A program made the position numbers and the translations under genes. The notes beneath the pieces are model-generated. The model did not search any database. It was not told where the DNA came from and saw nothing but the letters and a program-made list of their open reading frames with translations. This document shows, one piece after another, positions 1 through 5,257 of a DNA stretch of 5,257 nt. Position 1 is the stretch's first letter, and every line of letters starts with the position of its first letter. The stretch covers positions 1 through 5,257 of the forward strand of contig NZ_JAILQF010000418.1 of NCBI RefSeq assembly GCF_024699075.1, in the 5' to 3' direction. This DNA comes from Butyrivibrio sp. GTDB taxonomy: Bacteria > Bacillota_A > Clostridia > Lachnospirales > Lachnospiraceae.

Positions 1-848
1 CCGCAGGATCCTCCATATATCACTTTGGCAAAAACGCTTGTATTAGACCTCTCGCGTCCTCGGATAAGGCTGTGAAGGTTACTTACTGCGATACGTCCAA
101 GGTCATATACAGGATAAGATATAGTTGTAAGCGCCGGTATCATGTTCTGTCCTGCAGGTAGGTTATCACATCCTGATACGCCGAAATCCTCAGGGATCTT
201 ATATCCTTTATTTTCGGCAGTGATTATCAGCTCATAGGCAAGCCTGTCGTTATAGCAGATGATGGCATCCGGGATATTAGTCCCTTTTTTTGTGAGATAA
301 TCAAGTGCTTTTTCGAAATCGTAAGGTGTTTCATCACATACATAGTAGTCGCTATCATCTAATGACAGACCGTGATGGGACAGGGTCTCTTTGATGATGC
401 CAAGCCTTAATTCAGAAATATCTGATTCACTCTTACACCCAAGGTAGCATACGCGCTTTGCGCCGTGCATGCTTACAAAGTGCTCTGTTATGACAGAGAA
501 CATCGTACTATTATCCATAGTTACATTTGGAAAAAAAGGATCCGTATCATTGACTTCAATGACCGGAAGCCCTGACTTTTTTATAGCACCAGAAATCTTG
601 TCCCTAAGATCTCTGGATGCATATGTTCCTGATGCAAATATGATGCCACTTAGATTCTTATAGACAGGGAGCTGTAGTATGCACTCTTCTATATTAGAAA
701 GATCGCCAAGTGACTCGCCGTCATTGGTTGTGAATACCTGAGTCTGGTAGCCGTGTTCAAGAGCCTTATCTATTATTCCCTGCGTGAGATTCTTTTGATA
801 TTCGCCATATATGTGTGAGATAAAAAGAGCTATTTTTTTACTGAACAT
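1..848 (-). CDS. LacI/GalR-type sugar-binding sensor domain protein without N-terminal HTH (3' end cut by window)
   Basis: The first 282 codons are visible. Residues about 4-282 form one periplasmic-binding-protein-like (Peripla_BP_3) ligand domain: an opening strand KKIALFISHIYGEYQ, a mid-domain GIIFASGT strand, the hinge-region signature CYNDRLAYE around N200-D201, then PEDFGVSGCDN at about 219-229, and a GGSC end near 279-282. In LacI regulators this domain follows a 55-60 residue HTH; here it begins at residue 4, and an in-frame TAA lies six codons upstream of the ATG (864-866), so no HTH can be hidden upstream in this frame. There is no signal peptide, so it should be cytoplasmic. Ribosome-site candidates are GGGGG three bases upstream of the ATG and AAGGA twelve bases upstream, neither ideal. 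It is transcribed divergently from the GH3 gene, suggesting it senses a related sugar. The part beyond the window probably carries the output module; GGDEF or AraC-type modules are known partners of such domains. The domain call is secure; the output and ligand are unknown. Confidence 0.88.
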   Translation of the reverse strand, partial: MFSKKIALFISHIYGEYQKNLTQGIIDKALEHGYQTQVFTTNDGESLGDLSNIEECILQLPVYKNLSGIIFASGTYASRDLRDKISGAIKKSGLPVIEVNDTDPFFPNVTMDNSTMFSVITEHFVSMHGAKRVCYLGCKSESDISELRLGIIKETLSHHGLSLDDSDYYVCDETPYDFEKALDYLTKKGTNIPDAIICYNDRLAYELIITAENKGYKIPEDFGVSGCDNLPAGQNMIPALTTISYPVYDLGRIAVSNLHSLIRGRERSNTSVFAKVIYGGSC

Positions 849-876
849 AATCCCCCAAATTCCTTATATGCCTAGT

Positions 877-920
877 GTACTGACTTATTCATATTTGATT
901 AAATAAAAATGAGTCAGTAC
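877..920. repeat. 44-bp imperfect palindrome in the divergent intergenic region
   Basis: The outer arms GTACTGACT (877-885) and AGTCAGTAC (912-920) match perfectly. Inner pairs ATT/AAT (887-889 with 908-910) and TATTT/AAATA (892-896 with 901-905) continue the symmetry to a four-base centre, giving 17 paired positions out of 22. It lies 29 bp upstream of the sensor gene start, between the divergent genes. Each arm contains CTGACT, a partial match to a -35 box; on the minus strand an 18-bp spacer separates it from TATGAA, a weak -10. The arrangement fits an operator or a promoter-embedded regulatory site. A role is inferred from symmetry and position only. Confidence 0.7.
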
Positions 921-924
921 ATTT

Positions 925-952
925 ACTTTGATCCGTTTCATAAGATCAAAGT
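925..952. repeat. Perfect 9-bp inverted repeat, ACTTTGATC arms
   Basis: ACTTTGATC (925-933) and GATCAAAGT (944-952) are perfect inverted copies separated by ten bases. The centre is 40 bp from the centre of the neighbouring 44-bp palindrome, about four helical turns, so bound proteins could face the same side of the DNA. No T-run follows on either strand, so a terminator is unlikely. This is best read as a candidate protein-binding site; the binding protein is unknown. Confidence 0.6.
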
Positions 953-1061
953 GATATTAAACCCAGAAATTATAAAACAAGATACCCTAAACTTCTAAAA
1001 TTTGCACACTAAAAATAAAAAATGTAGCGTATACATTTTATCATAGAATGGTATGATGATG

Positions 1062-1097
1062 ACATAGCTGCTTTGATCACGAAATGAGTAGCTATGT
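1062..1097 (+). promoter_or_regulatory. Stem-loop in the presumed GH3 leader
   Basis: ACATAGCTGCTT (1062-1073) pairs with GAGTAGCTATGT (1086-1097): eight perfect outer pairs, then G-U, C-G, U-A and U-G, closing a 12-base loop that contains part of a TTTGATC copy. The two G-U pairs favour an RNA structure over a DNA operator. If the GH3 promoter lies upstream of about 1050, this would sit in its 5' untranslated region. No U-tract follows, so it is not an intrinsic terminator. Its function is unknown. Confidence 0.5.
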
Positions 1098-1129
1098 GAC
1101 ACGGGGTGTGCGTGTGTTTGGTATTGGAA

Positions 1130-1189
1130 TGTTCATTACCGGATGTCAGAAGAGTTTTTGATATCTGAATAAGAGGATGGTAATGAACA
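1130..1189 (+). promoter_or_regulatory. Long stem-loop with perfect 11-bp stem just upstream of GH3
   Basis: TGTTCATTACC (1130-1140) and GGTAATGAACA (1179-1189) are perfect inverted copies. Inside the 38-base interval a second stem, TCAGA (1146-1150) with TCTGA (1164-1168), gives a two-tier hairpin. GGATG also occurs at both inner edges (1141-1145 and 1175-1179). The structure ends 20 bases before the GH3 ribosome site and has no T-run after it, so it could be an mRNA leader element or a pair of widely spaced operator half-sites. It resembles no riboswitch class I recognise. Confidence 0.55.
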
Positions 1190-1227
1190 AGCCGGTATAC
1201 TAATGCGATGGAAAGGTATTTGATCAT

Positions 1228-3642
1228 ATGAAAAAATGGACAAGAGCTAATTTTCAACCAAATCTTCCTCTTGAAGGAGATAAGAAAGTTACAGCAAGCG
1301 CTGAGCATATAGAGCTTTCAATGCGGGCAGCAGCCGAAGGAATGGTACTTCTCAAAAACGAGAAGGATATACTTCCACTTGTAAAAGGGACCAGGGTTGC
1401 TCTTTTTGGCAAAGGCACTTTTGACTACGTAAAAGGAGGCGGCGGATCAGGAGACGTATATACCAAGTACGTAAGGAATATCTATGAAGGCTTCAAATCT
1501 CTTGGAGTAGATGTATTCGAGCCTTTATGCGAGTATTACAAAAAAGATGTAGATAGCCAGTATCAAAAAGGAGCAGCTCCCGGCATGACCGTAGAGCCCA
1601 CACTTCCTGACGATTTACTAACATCAGCAGGATTTTATACAGATACAGCCATCATCAGTATCAGCAGATTCTCCGGCGAGGGATGGGACCGTTCAGATGT
1701 AGAGTATAACGGCGAGTACAATCCCTGGGAGACAGAAGTCAGCATGCCCAAAACTGCAGGCAGGATTTTCCCGAAGGGAGATTTCTATCTTACAGATGCT
1801 GAACAGGAGATGATCAGCAAAGTAAGCGGCAGATTTGCAAAGACCATAGTAGTCCTTAATGTGGGTGGTATCGTAGATACCAAGTGGATCAAGGGTGATG
1901 ATAAGATAGGGGCAGCTCTTCTTGCATGGCAGGGAGGAATGGAAGGAGGCCTTGCAGCAGCAAGAATCCTTATGGGCATTGATAATCCGTCTGGTAAGCT
2001 TCCTGACTCTTTTGCCGGAGATATAGAGGATTATCCATCAACAGAAGGCTTCCATGAATCGGTTGATTATGTAGACTATACAGAAGATATATATGTTGGC
2101 TATAGATATTTTGAGACCATAAAAGATGCCAAAGATAGAATAGTATATCCTTTTGGATATGGTCTTTCCTATACATCTTTTGACAAGGAACTGATAAAGG
2201 TAATTGAAGAAGATGACGGCTTCACATTTAGAATACGAGTTACTAATACAGGTAAGCTCGCCGGCAAGGAAGTTGCGGCTATCTATATGTCAGCTCCTAT
2301 GGGAAAACTCCAAAAGCCTTCAAGAGTTCTTGTTTCATTTGAAAAGACAAGACTCCTTGAAGCGGGAGATGCTCAGGTTATGGAGCTGTATGTATCCAAA
2401 TATCAGCTATCATCCTACGATGATCTTGGCAAGATAGAAGAGTCTTCTTATGTCATAGAAAAGGGTGAATACAGATTTTTCCTTGGATCAAGCGTAGAAG
2501 ATGCGTTCGAAAGCGAGTATAAGTTTATAGTGCCTGAAGATATAGTCTATGAGAAGCTTTCAAAAAAGCTTGCGCCAGTATCTTTAAAGAAAAGACTTCT
2601 TGCAGACGGAAGCTATGAAGATCTCCCCACAGGTCCTGATGCTGATATAAATGAGTGCATATTTGAAAAGATGGTTCCGGGAACAGAAGAAGCTGTCGTT
2701 CCTGCAGACAGGGGCAGGGGCTCATATCTTCTTATGGATTCATATAAGAACAAGGATACAAAGCCACTTATAGATGTCTATGAAGGGAAAATATCTATTG
2801 ACGACTTTATAGCTCAGCTAAGTGATGATGATCTTATAGACCTTCTGGGTGGTCAACCCAACAGGGGTGTTGCCAATACCTGGGGCATGGGCAATAAGCC
2901 TGAATACGGCGTACCTAACGTCATGACAGCAGACGGCCCTGCAGGAGTACGTATAAATCCTGACTGCGGCGTAGTAACAACAGCATGGCCATGCGCAACC
3001 CTTTTGGCATCCACCTGGAACAAGGATCTGTTATATAAAGTCGGCGAAGCCGGAGGTAAGGAACTTAAGGAAAATAATCTCCAGATCTGGCTCACACCGG
3101 CTGTTAATATTCACAGAAGTCCTCTTTGCGGAAGAAATTTCGAGTATTATTCGGAAGACCCCTATCTTGCGGGTAAGCTTGCAGCAAGCCTTGTTAGAGG
3201 TATCCAGTCTCTGGGCGTAGCAGCAAGTGTCAAGCACTTTGCAGCTAACAATAAGGAGACAAACAGGAAGCATAGCGATTCAAGAGTATCTGAAAGAGCC
3301 CTTAGAGAGATATACTTAAAGGCCTTTGAGATAATAGTCAAAGAGGCAGATCCATGGACGATCATGTCAGCCTATAACGCGGTCAATGGTCAAAGGGCTT
3401 CAGAATCCAAGGACCTTCTGACAGGTATCCTTAGAGATGAATGGGGCTTTAAAGGAATGGTAACCAGTGACTGGTGGAACAGGGCAGAGCATTACAAAGA
3501 AATCCTTGCAGGCAATGATGTCAAGATGGCCAATGGCTATCCGGACAGAGTAGGTAAAGCCATGGAGATGGGAGTTATACATAGAAGCGACTTAGAGCTA
3601 TGCGCAAAGCGTGTTCTTATGATGATACTAAGACTTGATTAA
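1228..3642 (+). CDS. Glycoside hydrolase family 3 beta-glycosidase (probable beta-glucosidase), reversed domain order, cytoplasmic
   Basis: This 804-residue enzyme should cleave non-reducing beta-linked sugars, probably glucose from cello- or related oligosaccharides, by the retaining GH3 mechanism. The domain order is reversed from the usual family layout. Residues about 30-318 are the alpha/beta-sandwich (GH3 C-terminal) domain, opening AAAEGMVLLKNE and ending YPFGYGLSYTSF (307-318). Residues about 330-425 are the fibronectin III-like domain, 426-515 a linker, and about 518-804 the TIM-barrel normally found first. Barrel motifs are DGPAGVR (569-575), GRNFEYYSEDP (635-645), K669-H670 and VTSDWW with D748 as likely nucleophile. 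E151 in FSGEGWDR is the likely acid/base. There is no signal peptide, so substrate must be imported. The start follows GGAAAGG (1210-1216) with an 11-base spacer, somewhat long; an in-frame TAA at 1201-1203 rules out an upstream start. The same order is described for Butyrivibrio fibrisolvens and Ruminococcus albus beta-glucosidases (bglA). A beta-xylosidase activity is not excluded. Confidence 0.95.
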   Translation: MKKWTRANFQPNLPLEGDKKVTASAEHIELSMRAAAEGMVLLKNEKDILPLVKGTRVALFGKGTFDYVKGGGGSGDVYTKYVRNIYEGFKSLGVDVFEPLCEYYKKDVDSQYQKGAAPGMTVEPTLPDDLLTSAGFYTDTAIISISRFSGEGWDRSDVEYNGEYNPWETEVSMPKTAGRIFPKGDFYLTDAEQEMISKVSGRFAKTIVVLNVGGIVDTKWIKGDDKIGAALLAWQGGMEGGLAAARILMGIDNPSGKLPDSFAGDIEDYPSTEGFHESVDYVDYTEDIYVGYRYFETIKDAKDRIVYPFGYGLSYTSFDKELIKVIEEDDGFTFRIRVTNTGKLAGKEVAAIYMSAPMGKLQKPSRVLVSFEKTRLLEAGDAQVMELYVSKYQLSSYDDLGKIEESSYVIEKGEYRFFLGSSVEDAFESEYKFIVPEDIVYEKLSKKLAPVSLKKRLLADGSYEDLPTGPDADINECIFEKMVPGTEEAVVPADRGRGSYLLMDSYKNKDTKPLIDVYEGKISIDDFIAQLSDDDLIDLLGGQPNRGVANTWGMGNKPEYGVPNVMTADGPAGVRINPDCGVVTTAWPCATLLASTWNKDLLYKVGEAGGKELKENNLQIWLTPAVNIHRSPLCGRNFEYYSEDPYLAGKLAASLVRGIQSLGVAASVKHFAANNKETNRKHSDSRVSERALREIYLKAFEIIVKEADPWTIMSAYNAVNGQRASESKDLLTGILRDEWGFKGMVTSDWWNRAEHYKEILAGNDVKMANGYPDRVGKAMEMGVIHRSDLELCAKRVLMMILRLD

Positions 3643-3693
3643 ATAAGATGCTAAATGCATTCTTGTAATGATATATACGAAGTTTAGACTTTT

Positions 3694-3730
3694 ATTTATC
3701 AGGGACCCTGTAAGGGGTCCCTGAATAAAT
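3694..3730 (+). terminator. GC-rich hairpin after GH3, probable transcription terminator
   Basis: CAGGGACCC (3700-3708) pairs perfectly with GGGTCCCTG (3715-3723) around a six-base loop, and the stem extends through an AT-rich base (ATTTAT with ATAAAT, one bulged A). It lies about 57 bases after the GH3 stop codon and also downstream of the convergent minus-strand gene, so it may serve both. A clean U-tract is missing on both strands (AATAAATTT on plus, GATAAATAAAA on minus), so an mRNA-end stabiliser is an alternative to an intrinsic terminator. Confidence 0.6.
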
Positions 3731-3758
3731 TTCTCAAGATCCTTTTTGCGTACAGATA

Positions 3759-3913
3759 TTATTCTTTTCTTTTTTTCTTGATGTGAACAATTCCACCTGT
3801 CAGAGCTGCACAAGATACAGGTACAGTTATTAAAAATACGGCTGTATTATTGTGAGGTTTTTTGATATTTCCTTGCTGTCAATTTTAATTCCAATAAAAG
3901 GTAGAACATTCAT
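3759..3913 (-). pseudogene. Remnant of a surface-protein C-terminal membrane anchor, split across two frames
   Basis: A minus-strand frame ending at TAA 3761-3759 encodes 39 residues after an in-frame TGA (3881-3879). It has a polar NNT, a hydrophobic run TAVFLITVPVSCAALTGGIV and a basic tail HIKKKRKE, the layout of a sortase-type cell-wall sorting signal, but with no LPXTG-like motif before the hydrophobic run (KKPHNN stands there). In the adjacent frame, an ATG at 3913-3911 overlaps the stop of the diguanylate cyclase gene (ATGA) and opens a 27-codon ORF ending at 3830. The two frames meet at A AAA AAC (3863-3857); a minus-one shift there would give a 51-residue product. No Shine-Dalgarno site precedes the ATG. 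The simplest reading is the decayed 3' end of a lost surface-protein gene; a tiny coupled membrane peptide made by frameshifting is possible but unsupported. Confidence 0.4.
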
Positions 3914-4776
3914 ACGCGGTGATGTAGTTTTTTGACATCATACATGCGATTATCTGAAAGCTCTAAAAGAGTATCAATGCTAAGGGTTTCTGAATAAATG
4001 GCATGCCCTATAGACGCTTTTATGCTTATATTGTTACCATCAATATTTAAAGGACTGTCAATGTAGCGATAGATACGTTTTTCCAAAGATTCTATGTCAG
4101 AACTTGAATATAGCTGATGAATAACAATAAACTCATCACCGCCATATCTAAATGCAATGCTGTTATCTGCAGAAGCCATGGTAAGGTTCTTGGCAGTTGA
4201 TTTAAGAACCAGGTTACCATATTCATGGCCATAGGAATCATTAATACTTTTAAAACTATCAATATCTATCATAAACAGTGCAAAGTCGGTATTCTTCTCT
4301 TTGTACTGTTTTTCATATTCAAGGACAATATTACTAAAGGCACGTCTGTTAAGAAGGCCTGTAAGATCATCTGTCTGACACAAAACCGCAAGGCGGTCCC
4401 TTTCTGCAATTTCTGCTGTTATATCCATAAAATAGCCGACAAGTCCTACTATTTCTCCATTCGAATAAATAGGACATTTGGAAGCCTTGATCTTGCGGAG
4501 ATTACCTTTGACAATACATTCTCCGGGAACATCCCTTACGGATTCTCCTGTCGAAAGTATCTTAAGTTCTATATTTCTGAAAGGGTCCGGATCTATATGC
4601 CAGCCCATTTCCTCGTCATTCTTGCCTATGATATCTTCGACTGATTTAAGACCATAGTAGTCCAGAAACATCTGATTTGCACCAAGAAAACGCCTGTCTT
4701 TATCTTTCCAGAAGATTCCGGCAGGAATTAATTGAACCAAATTTTCAAATAAAACTGAATCTGATATTATGTTCAT
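3910..4776 (-). CDS. PAS-GGDEF diguanylate cyclase
   Basis: This complete 288-residue soluble protein should condense two GTP into cyclic-di-GMP under control of an N-terminal PAS sensor. Residues about 8-122 are the PAS domain (IPAGIFWKDKDRRFLGANQ, then GLKSVEDIIGK, ending VGYFMDIT). Residues about 131-288 are the GGDEF domain: DDLTGLLNRRAF (136-147), the metal-binding strand FMIDIDSFKSIND (168-180), and the intact signature RYGGDEF with GGDEF at 212-216. The cyclase motif is canonical, so activity is likely. The RxxD inhibitory site expected five residues before GGDEF is absent (ADNS there), so product feedback through that site is unlikely. No membrane segment is visible. The start is supported by an AGG eight bases upstream of the ATG on the minus strand. 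It is convergent to the GH3 gene and divergent from the nitroreductase gene. The PAS ligand is unknown. Confidence 0.94.
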   Translation of the reverse strand: MNIISDSVLFENLVQLIPAGIFWKDKDRRFLGANQMFLDYYGLKSVEDIIGKNDEEMGWHIDPDPFRNIELKILSTGESVRDVPGECIVKGNLRKIKASKCPIYSNGEIVGLVGYFMDITAEIAERDRLAVLCQTDDLTGLLNRRAFSNIVLEYEKQYKEKNTDFALFMIDIDSFKSINDSYGHEYGNLVLKSTAKNLTMASADNSIAFRYGGDEFIVIHQLYSSSDIESLEKRIYRYIDSPLNIDGNNISIKASIGHAIYSETLSIDTLLELSDNRMYDVKKLHHRV

Positions 4777-4817
4777 GAATTTACCTGAAGATGAGTATAG
4801 TCAACAGTTACATAAAT

Positions 4818-4826
4818 ATTTTAACA
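4818..4826 (-). promoter_or_regulatory. Candidate extended -10 promoter of the PAS-GGDEF gene
   Basis: On the minus strand TGTTAAAAT reads as an extended -10 (TGn-TAAAAT), with a weak TTCATT 17 bases further upstream as -35. The predicted start would leave an mRNA leader of about 35 bases before the ATG at 4776. The region is very AT-rich, so other starts are possible. Confidence 0.35.
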
Positions 4827-5029
4827 GAATTAAATAATATAATGAATAATTTTGAGTGAATTTTTTGACTGTTTTTCAGCTTTTGGTTAACTTTGTAAGT
4901 GAAAACGGGCATGATAAATGGCTTTTTAAAAGTCTATTGCAGAAAGTCGCATTTACTGCAGAGTACCAAAAAGTAATTATTAATTTTTTGTGACAATCCT
5001 GTACTTGCCATGTATGAGGCGGGTATAAG
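4827..5029. other. Intergenic stretch with no gene seen
   Basis: This is AT-rich DNA between the divergent promoters of the PAS-GGDEF and nitroreductase genes. I see no ORF with a plausible ribosome site on either strand. The only symmetry noted is a weak pair TGCAG (4938-4942) and CTGCA (4956-4960), too short to interpret. Confidence 0.5.
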
Positions 5030-5038
5030 TGTTATACT
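5030..5038 (+). promoter_or_regulatory. Candidate extended -10 promoter of the nitroreductase gene
   Basis: TGTTATACT matches an extended -10 element (TG at 5030-5031, one base, then TATACT at 5033-5038). TTGCCA at 5005-5010 resembles a -35 box but is 22 bp away, too far for normal use, which is consistent with an extended -10 promoter that does not need one. Transcription would start near 5045, about 138 bases before the nitroreductase ATG. Confidence 0.5.
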
Positions 5039-5044
5039 AATTGC

Positions 5045-5182
5045 ATATGATTAAAAGTCAGATGCCACATGCATGCTTAAGGTGTGGGGGATTTTATAAC
5101 GAGGTAGCCAGAAAACCATTGCCTTTAGGGGATGGTAGTTTCGAAGTCGTAGACCCGGTATATTACGGAGTAAGGAGGAGCA
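5045..5182 (+). promoter_or_regulatory. Long leader of the nitroreductase gene, some predicted pairing
   Basis: The distance from the candidate promoter to the ATG is long for a simple leader. Visible pairings are CCACA (5065-5069) with TGTGG (5083-5087), and ACCAT (5115-5119) with ATGGT (5132-5136), the latter continuing through U-G, a G-G mismatch and CC/GG to a UUUA loop. CCTTTA around that loop (5122-5127) could partly pair with TAAGG at the ribosome site (5171-5175), which would hide it. It does not match the conserved cores I know for FMN, TPP, cobalamin, cyclic-di-GMP, ZTP, guanidine or fluoride riboswitches. The stretch is also open as a 47-codon reading frame, so RNA structure and coding are competing explanations. 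Confidence 0.35.
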
Positions 5183-5190
5183 ATGTTTAA
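5047..5190 (+). CDS. Possible 47-residue small ORF overlapping the nitroreductase start
   Basis: An ATG at 5047, about two bases after the predicted transcription start, opens 47 codons ending at TAA 5188-5190, eight bases into the nitroreductase gene in another frame. A second in-frame ATG is at 5062. The peptide has an early HACLRCG (two cysteines in a CxxC pair), then a soluble mixed region with PLPLGDGSFEVVDPVYYG, and its last residues are read through the AAGGAGG ribosome site of the next gene. Neither ATG has a Shine-Dalgarno site, so it would need leaderless initiation. It matches no family I recognise. It may be a leader peptide, or chance openness over a structured leader. Confidence 0.22.
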   Translation: MIKSQMPHACLRCGGFYNEVARKPLPLGDGSFEVVDPVYYGVRRSNV

Positions 5191-5257
5191 AGATCTGGTA
5201 AAAAAGGCGCGTTCATATCGTAGATTCGAGCAGGACAAGAAGATATCCAAGGAAGAC
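5183..5257 (+). CDS. Nitroreductase family protein, N-terminal fragment (cut by window end)
   Basis: Only 25 codons are visible, beginning MFKDLVKKARSYRRFEQDKK. The RSYRRF motif at residues 10-15 (R10, S11, R13) is the usual N-terminal signature of FMN-dependent nitroreductase-like oxidoreductases, where these residues contact the FMN phosphate in characterised members. Such enzymes use NAD(P)H to reduce nitro groups, quinones or flavins in the cytoplasm; the real substrate cannot be told from this fragment. The start is fixed by a strong AAGGAGG at 5172-5178, four bases before the ATG, and by an in-frame TAA at 5171-5173. It is divergent from the PAS-GGDEF gene. The family assignment rests on a short stretch. 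Confidence 0.75.
   Translation, partial: MFKDLVKKARSYRRFEQDKKISKED

Larger units (their letters stand above)
926..1225. promoter_or_regulatory. Recurrent TTTGATC motif upstream of the GH3 gene
   Basis: TTTGATC occurs at 927-933, as its reverse complement at 944-950, again at 1072-1078 and again at 1219-1225, the last ending three bases before the GH3 start codon. The first three share the longer form CTTTGATC. Four occurrences in about 300 bp is more than expected for a 7-mer, even in AT-rich DNA. They could be sites for one regulator acting on the GH3 gene, the sensor gene or both. I could not pick out a convincing -35/-10 pair for the GH3 gene; TTGCAC (1002-1007) and TATACA (1030-1035) are present but 22 bp apart, which is too far. 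Confidence 0.35.

Noticed and set aside
469..663. Plus-strand 64-codon ORF
   Set aside because: It lies wholly antisense to the well-supported sugar-binding domain gene and shows no domain character or ribosome site.
929..940. TGATCCGTTTCA as a catabolite-responsive (CcpA) or LacI-type operator
   Set aside because: It is two bases shorter than a CcpA site and only four of its six half-site pairs match, so the surrounding ACTTTGATC inverted repeat explains the symmetry better.
1002..1035. TTGCAC with TATACA as the GH3 promoter
   Set aside because: The 22-bp spacer is too long for a normal sigma-A promoter and no better pairing was found.
1009..1308. Minus-strand 99-codon ORF across the GH3 leader and 5' end
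   Set aside because: It runs antisense through the hairpin region and the GH3 start; its composition is not protein-like and no family is recognisable.
3628..3813. Minus-strand 61-codon ORF between GH3 and the cyclase
   Set aside because: It runs through the terminator hairpin and the GH3 stop, and is in a different frame from the anchor-like tail; no ribosome site or domain is visible.
4225..4644. Plus-strand 139-codon ORF
   Set aside because: It is fully antisense to the PAS-GGDEF gene, whose conserved motifs cover the same bases; the ORF is a shadow.
5081..5170. 5S rRNA or known riboswitch, suggested by GGGGATGGTAG-like wording
   Set aside because: The conserved 5S loop sequence and the cores of common riboswitch classes are absent.

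Overview
The window looks like chromosomal DNA from a low-to-moderate GC, Gram-positive gut anaerobe, most likely a Lachnospiraceae close to Butyrivibrio or Pseudobutyrivibrio. The reasons are AT-rich intergenic DNA, strong AGGAGG-type ribosome sites, a domain-swapped family 3 glycosidase of the type described from Butyrivibrio fibrisolvens and Ruminococcus albus, and abundant diguanylate cyclase-type signalling. The organism is an inference from protein character; no rRNA or other marker is present.

Layout. Positions 1-848 (minus strand) hold the first 282 codons of a LacI-type sugar-sensor domain protein that has no N-terminal DNA-binding domain; its C-terminal part lies outside the window. 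A 379-bp divergent intergenic region (849-1227) is unusually rich in inverted repeats: four separate ones, plus four copies of TTTGATC in either orientation. Positions 1228-3642 (plus strand) encode a complete 804-residue cytoplasmic GH3 beta-glycosidase whose domains are in reversed order. A GC-rich hairpin follows it. Between the GH3 gene and the convergent gene at 3910-4776 lies what looks like the decayed C-terminal membrane anchor of a surface protein. The gene at 3910-4776 (minus) encodes a 288-residue PAS-GGDEF diguanylate cyclase. A second divergent intergenic region (4777-5182) ends in a roughly 138-nt leader, with some predicted pairing and an overlapping 47-codon ORF, in front of a nitroreductase-family gene (5183 onward) cut by the window end.

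How the parts may work together. The sugar-sensor protein and the GH3 enzyme are divergently arranged, as expected for a sensor tuned to a product or substrate of the enzyme. The missing HTH means the sensor must act through whatever follows it, for example a GGDEF or AraC module; this is inference. The PAS-GGDEF protein would add cyclic-di-GMP synthesis in response to a PAS-bound signal. Nothing in the window shows that the nitroreductase belongs to the same circuit. I found no CRISPR array, tRNA, rRNA, transposase or phage gene.
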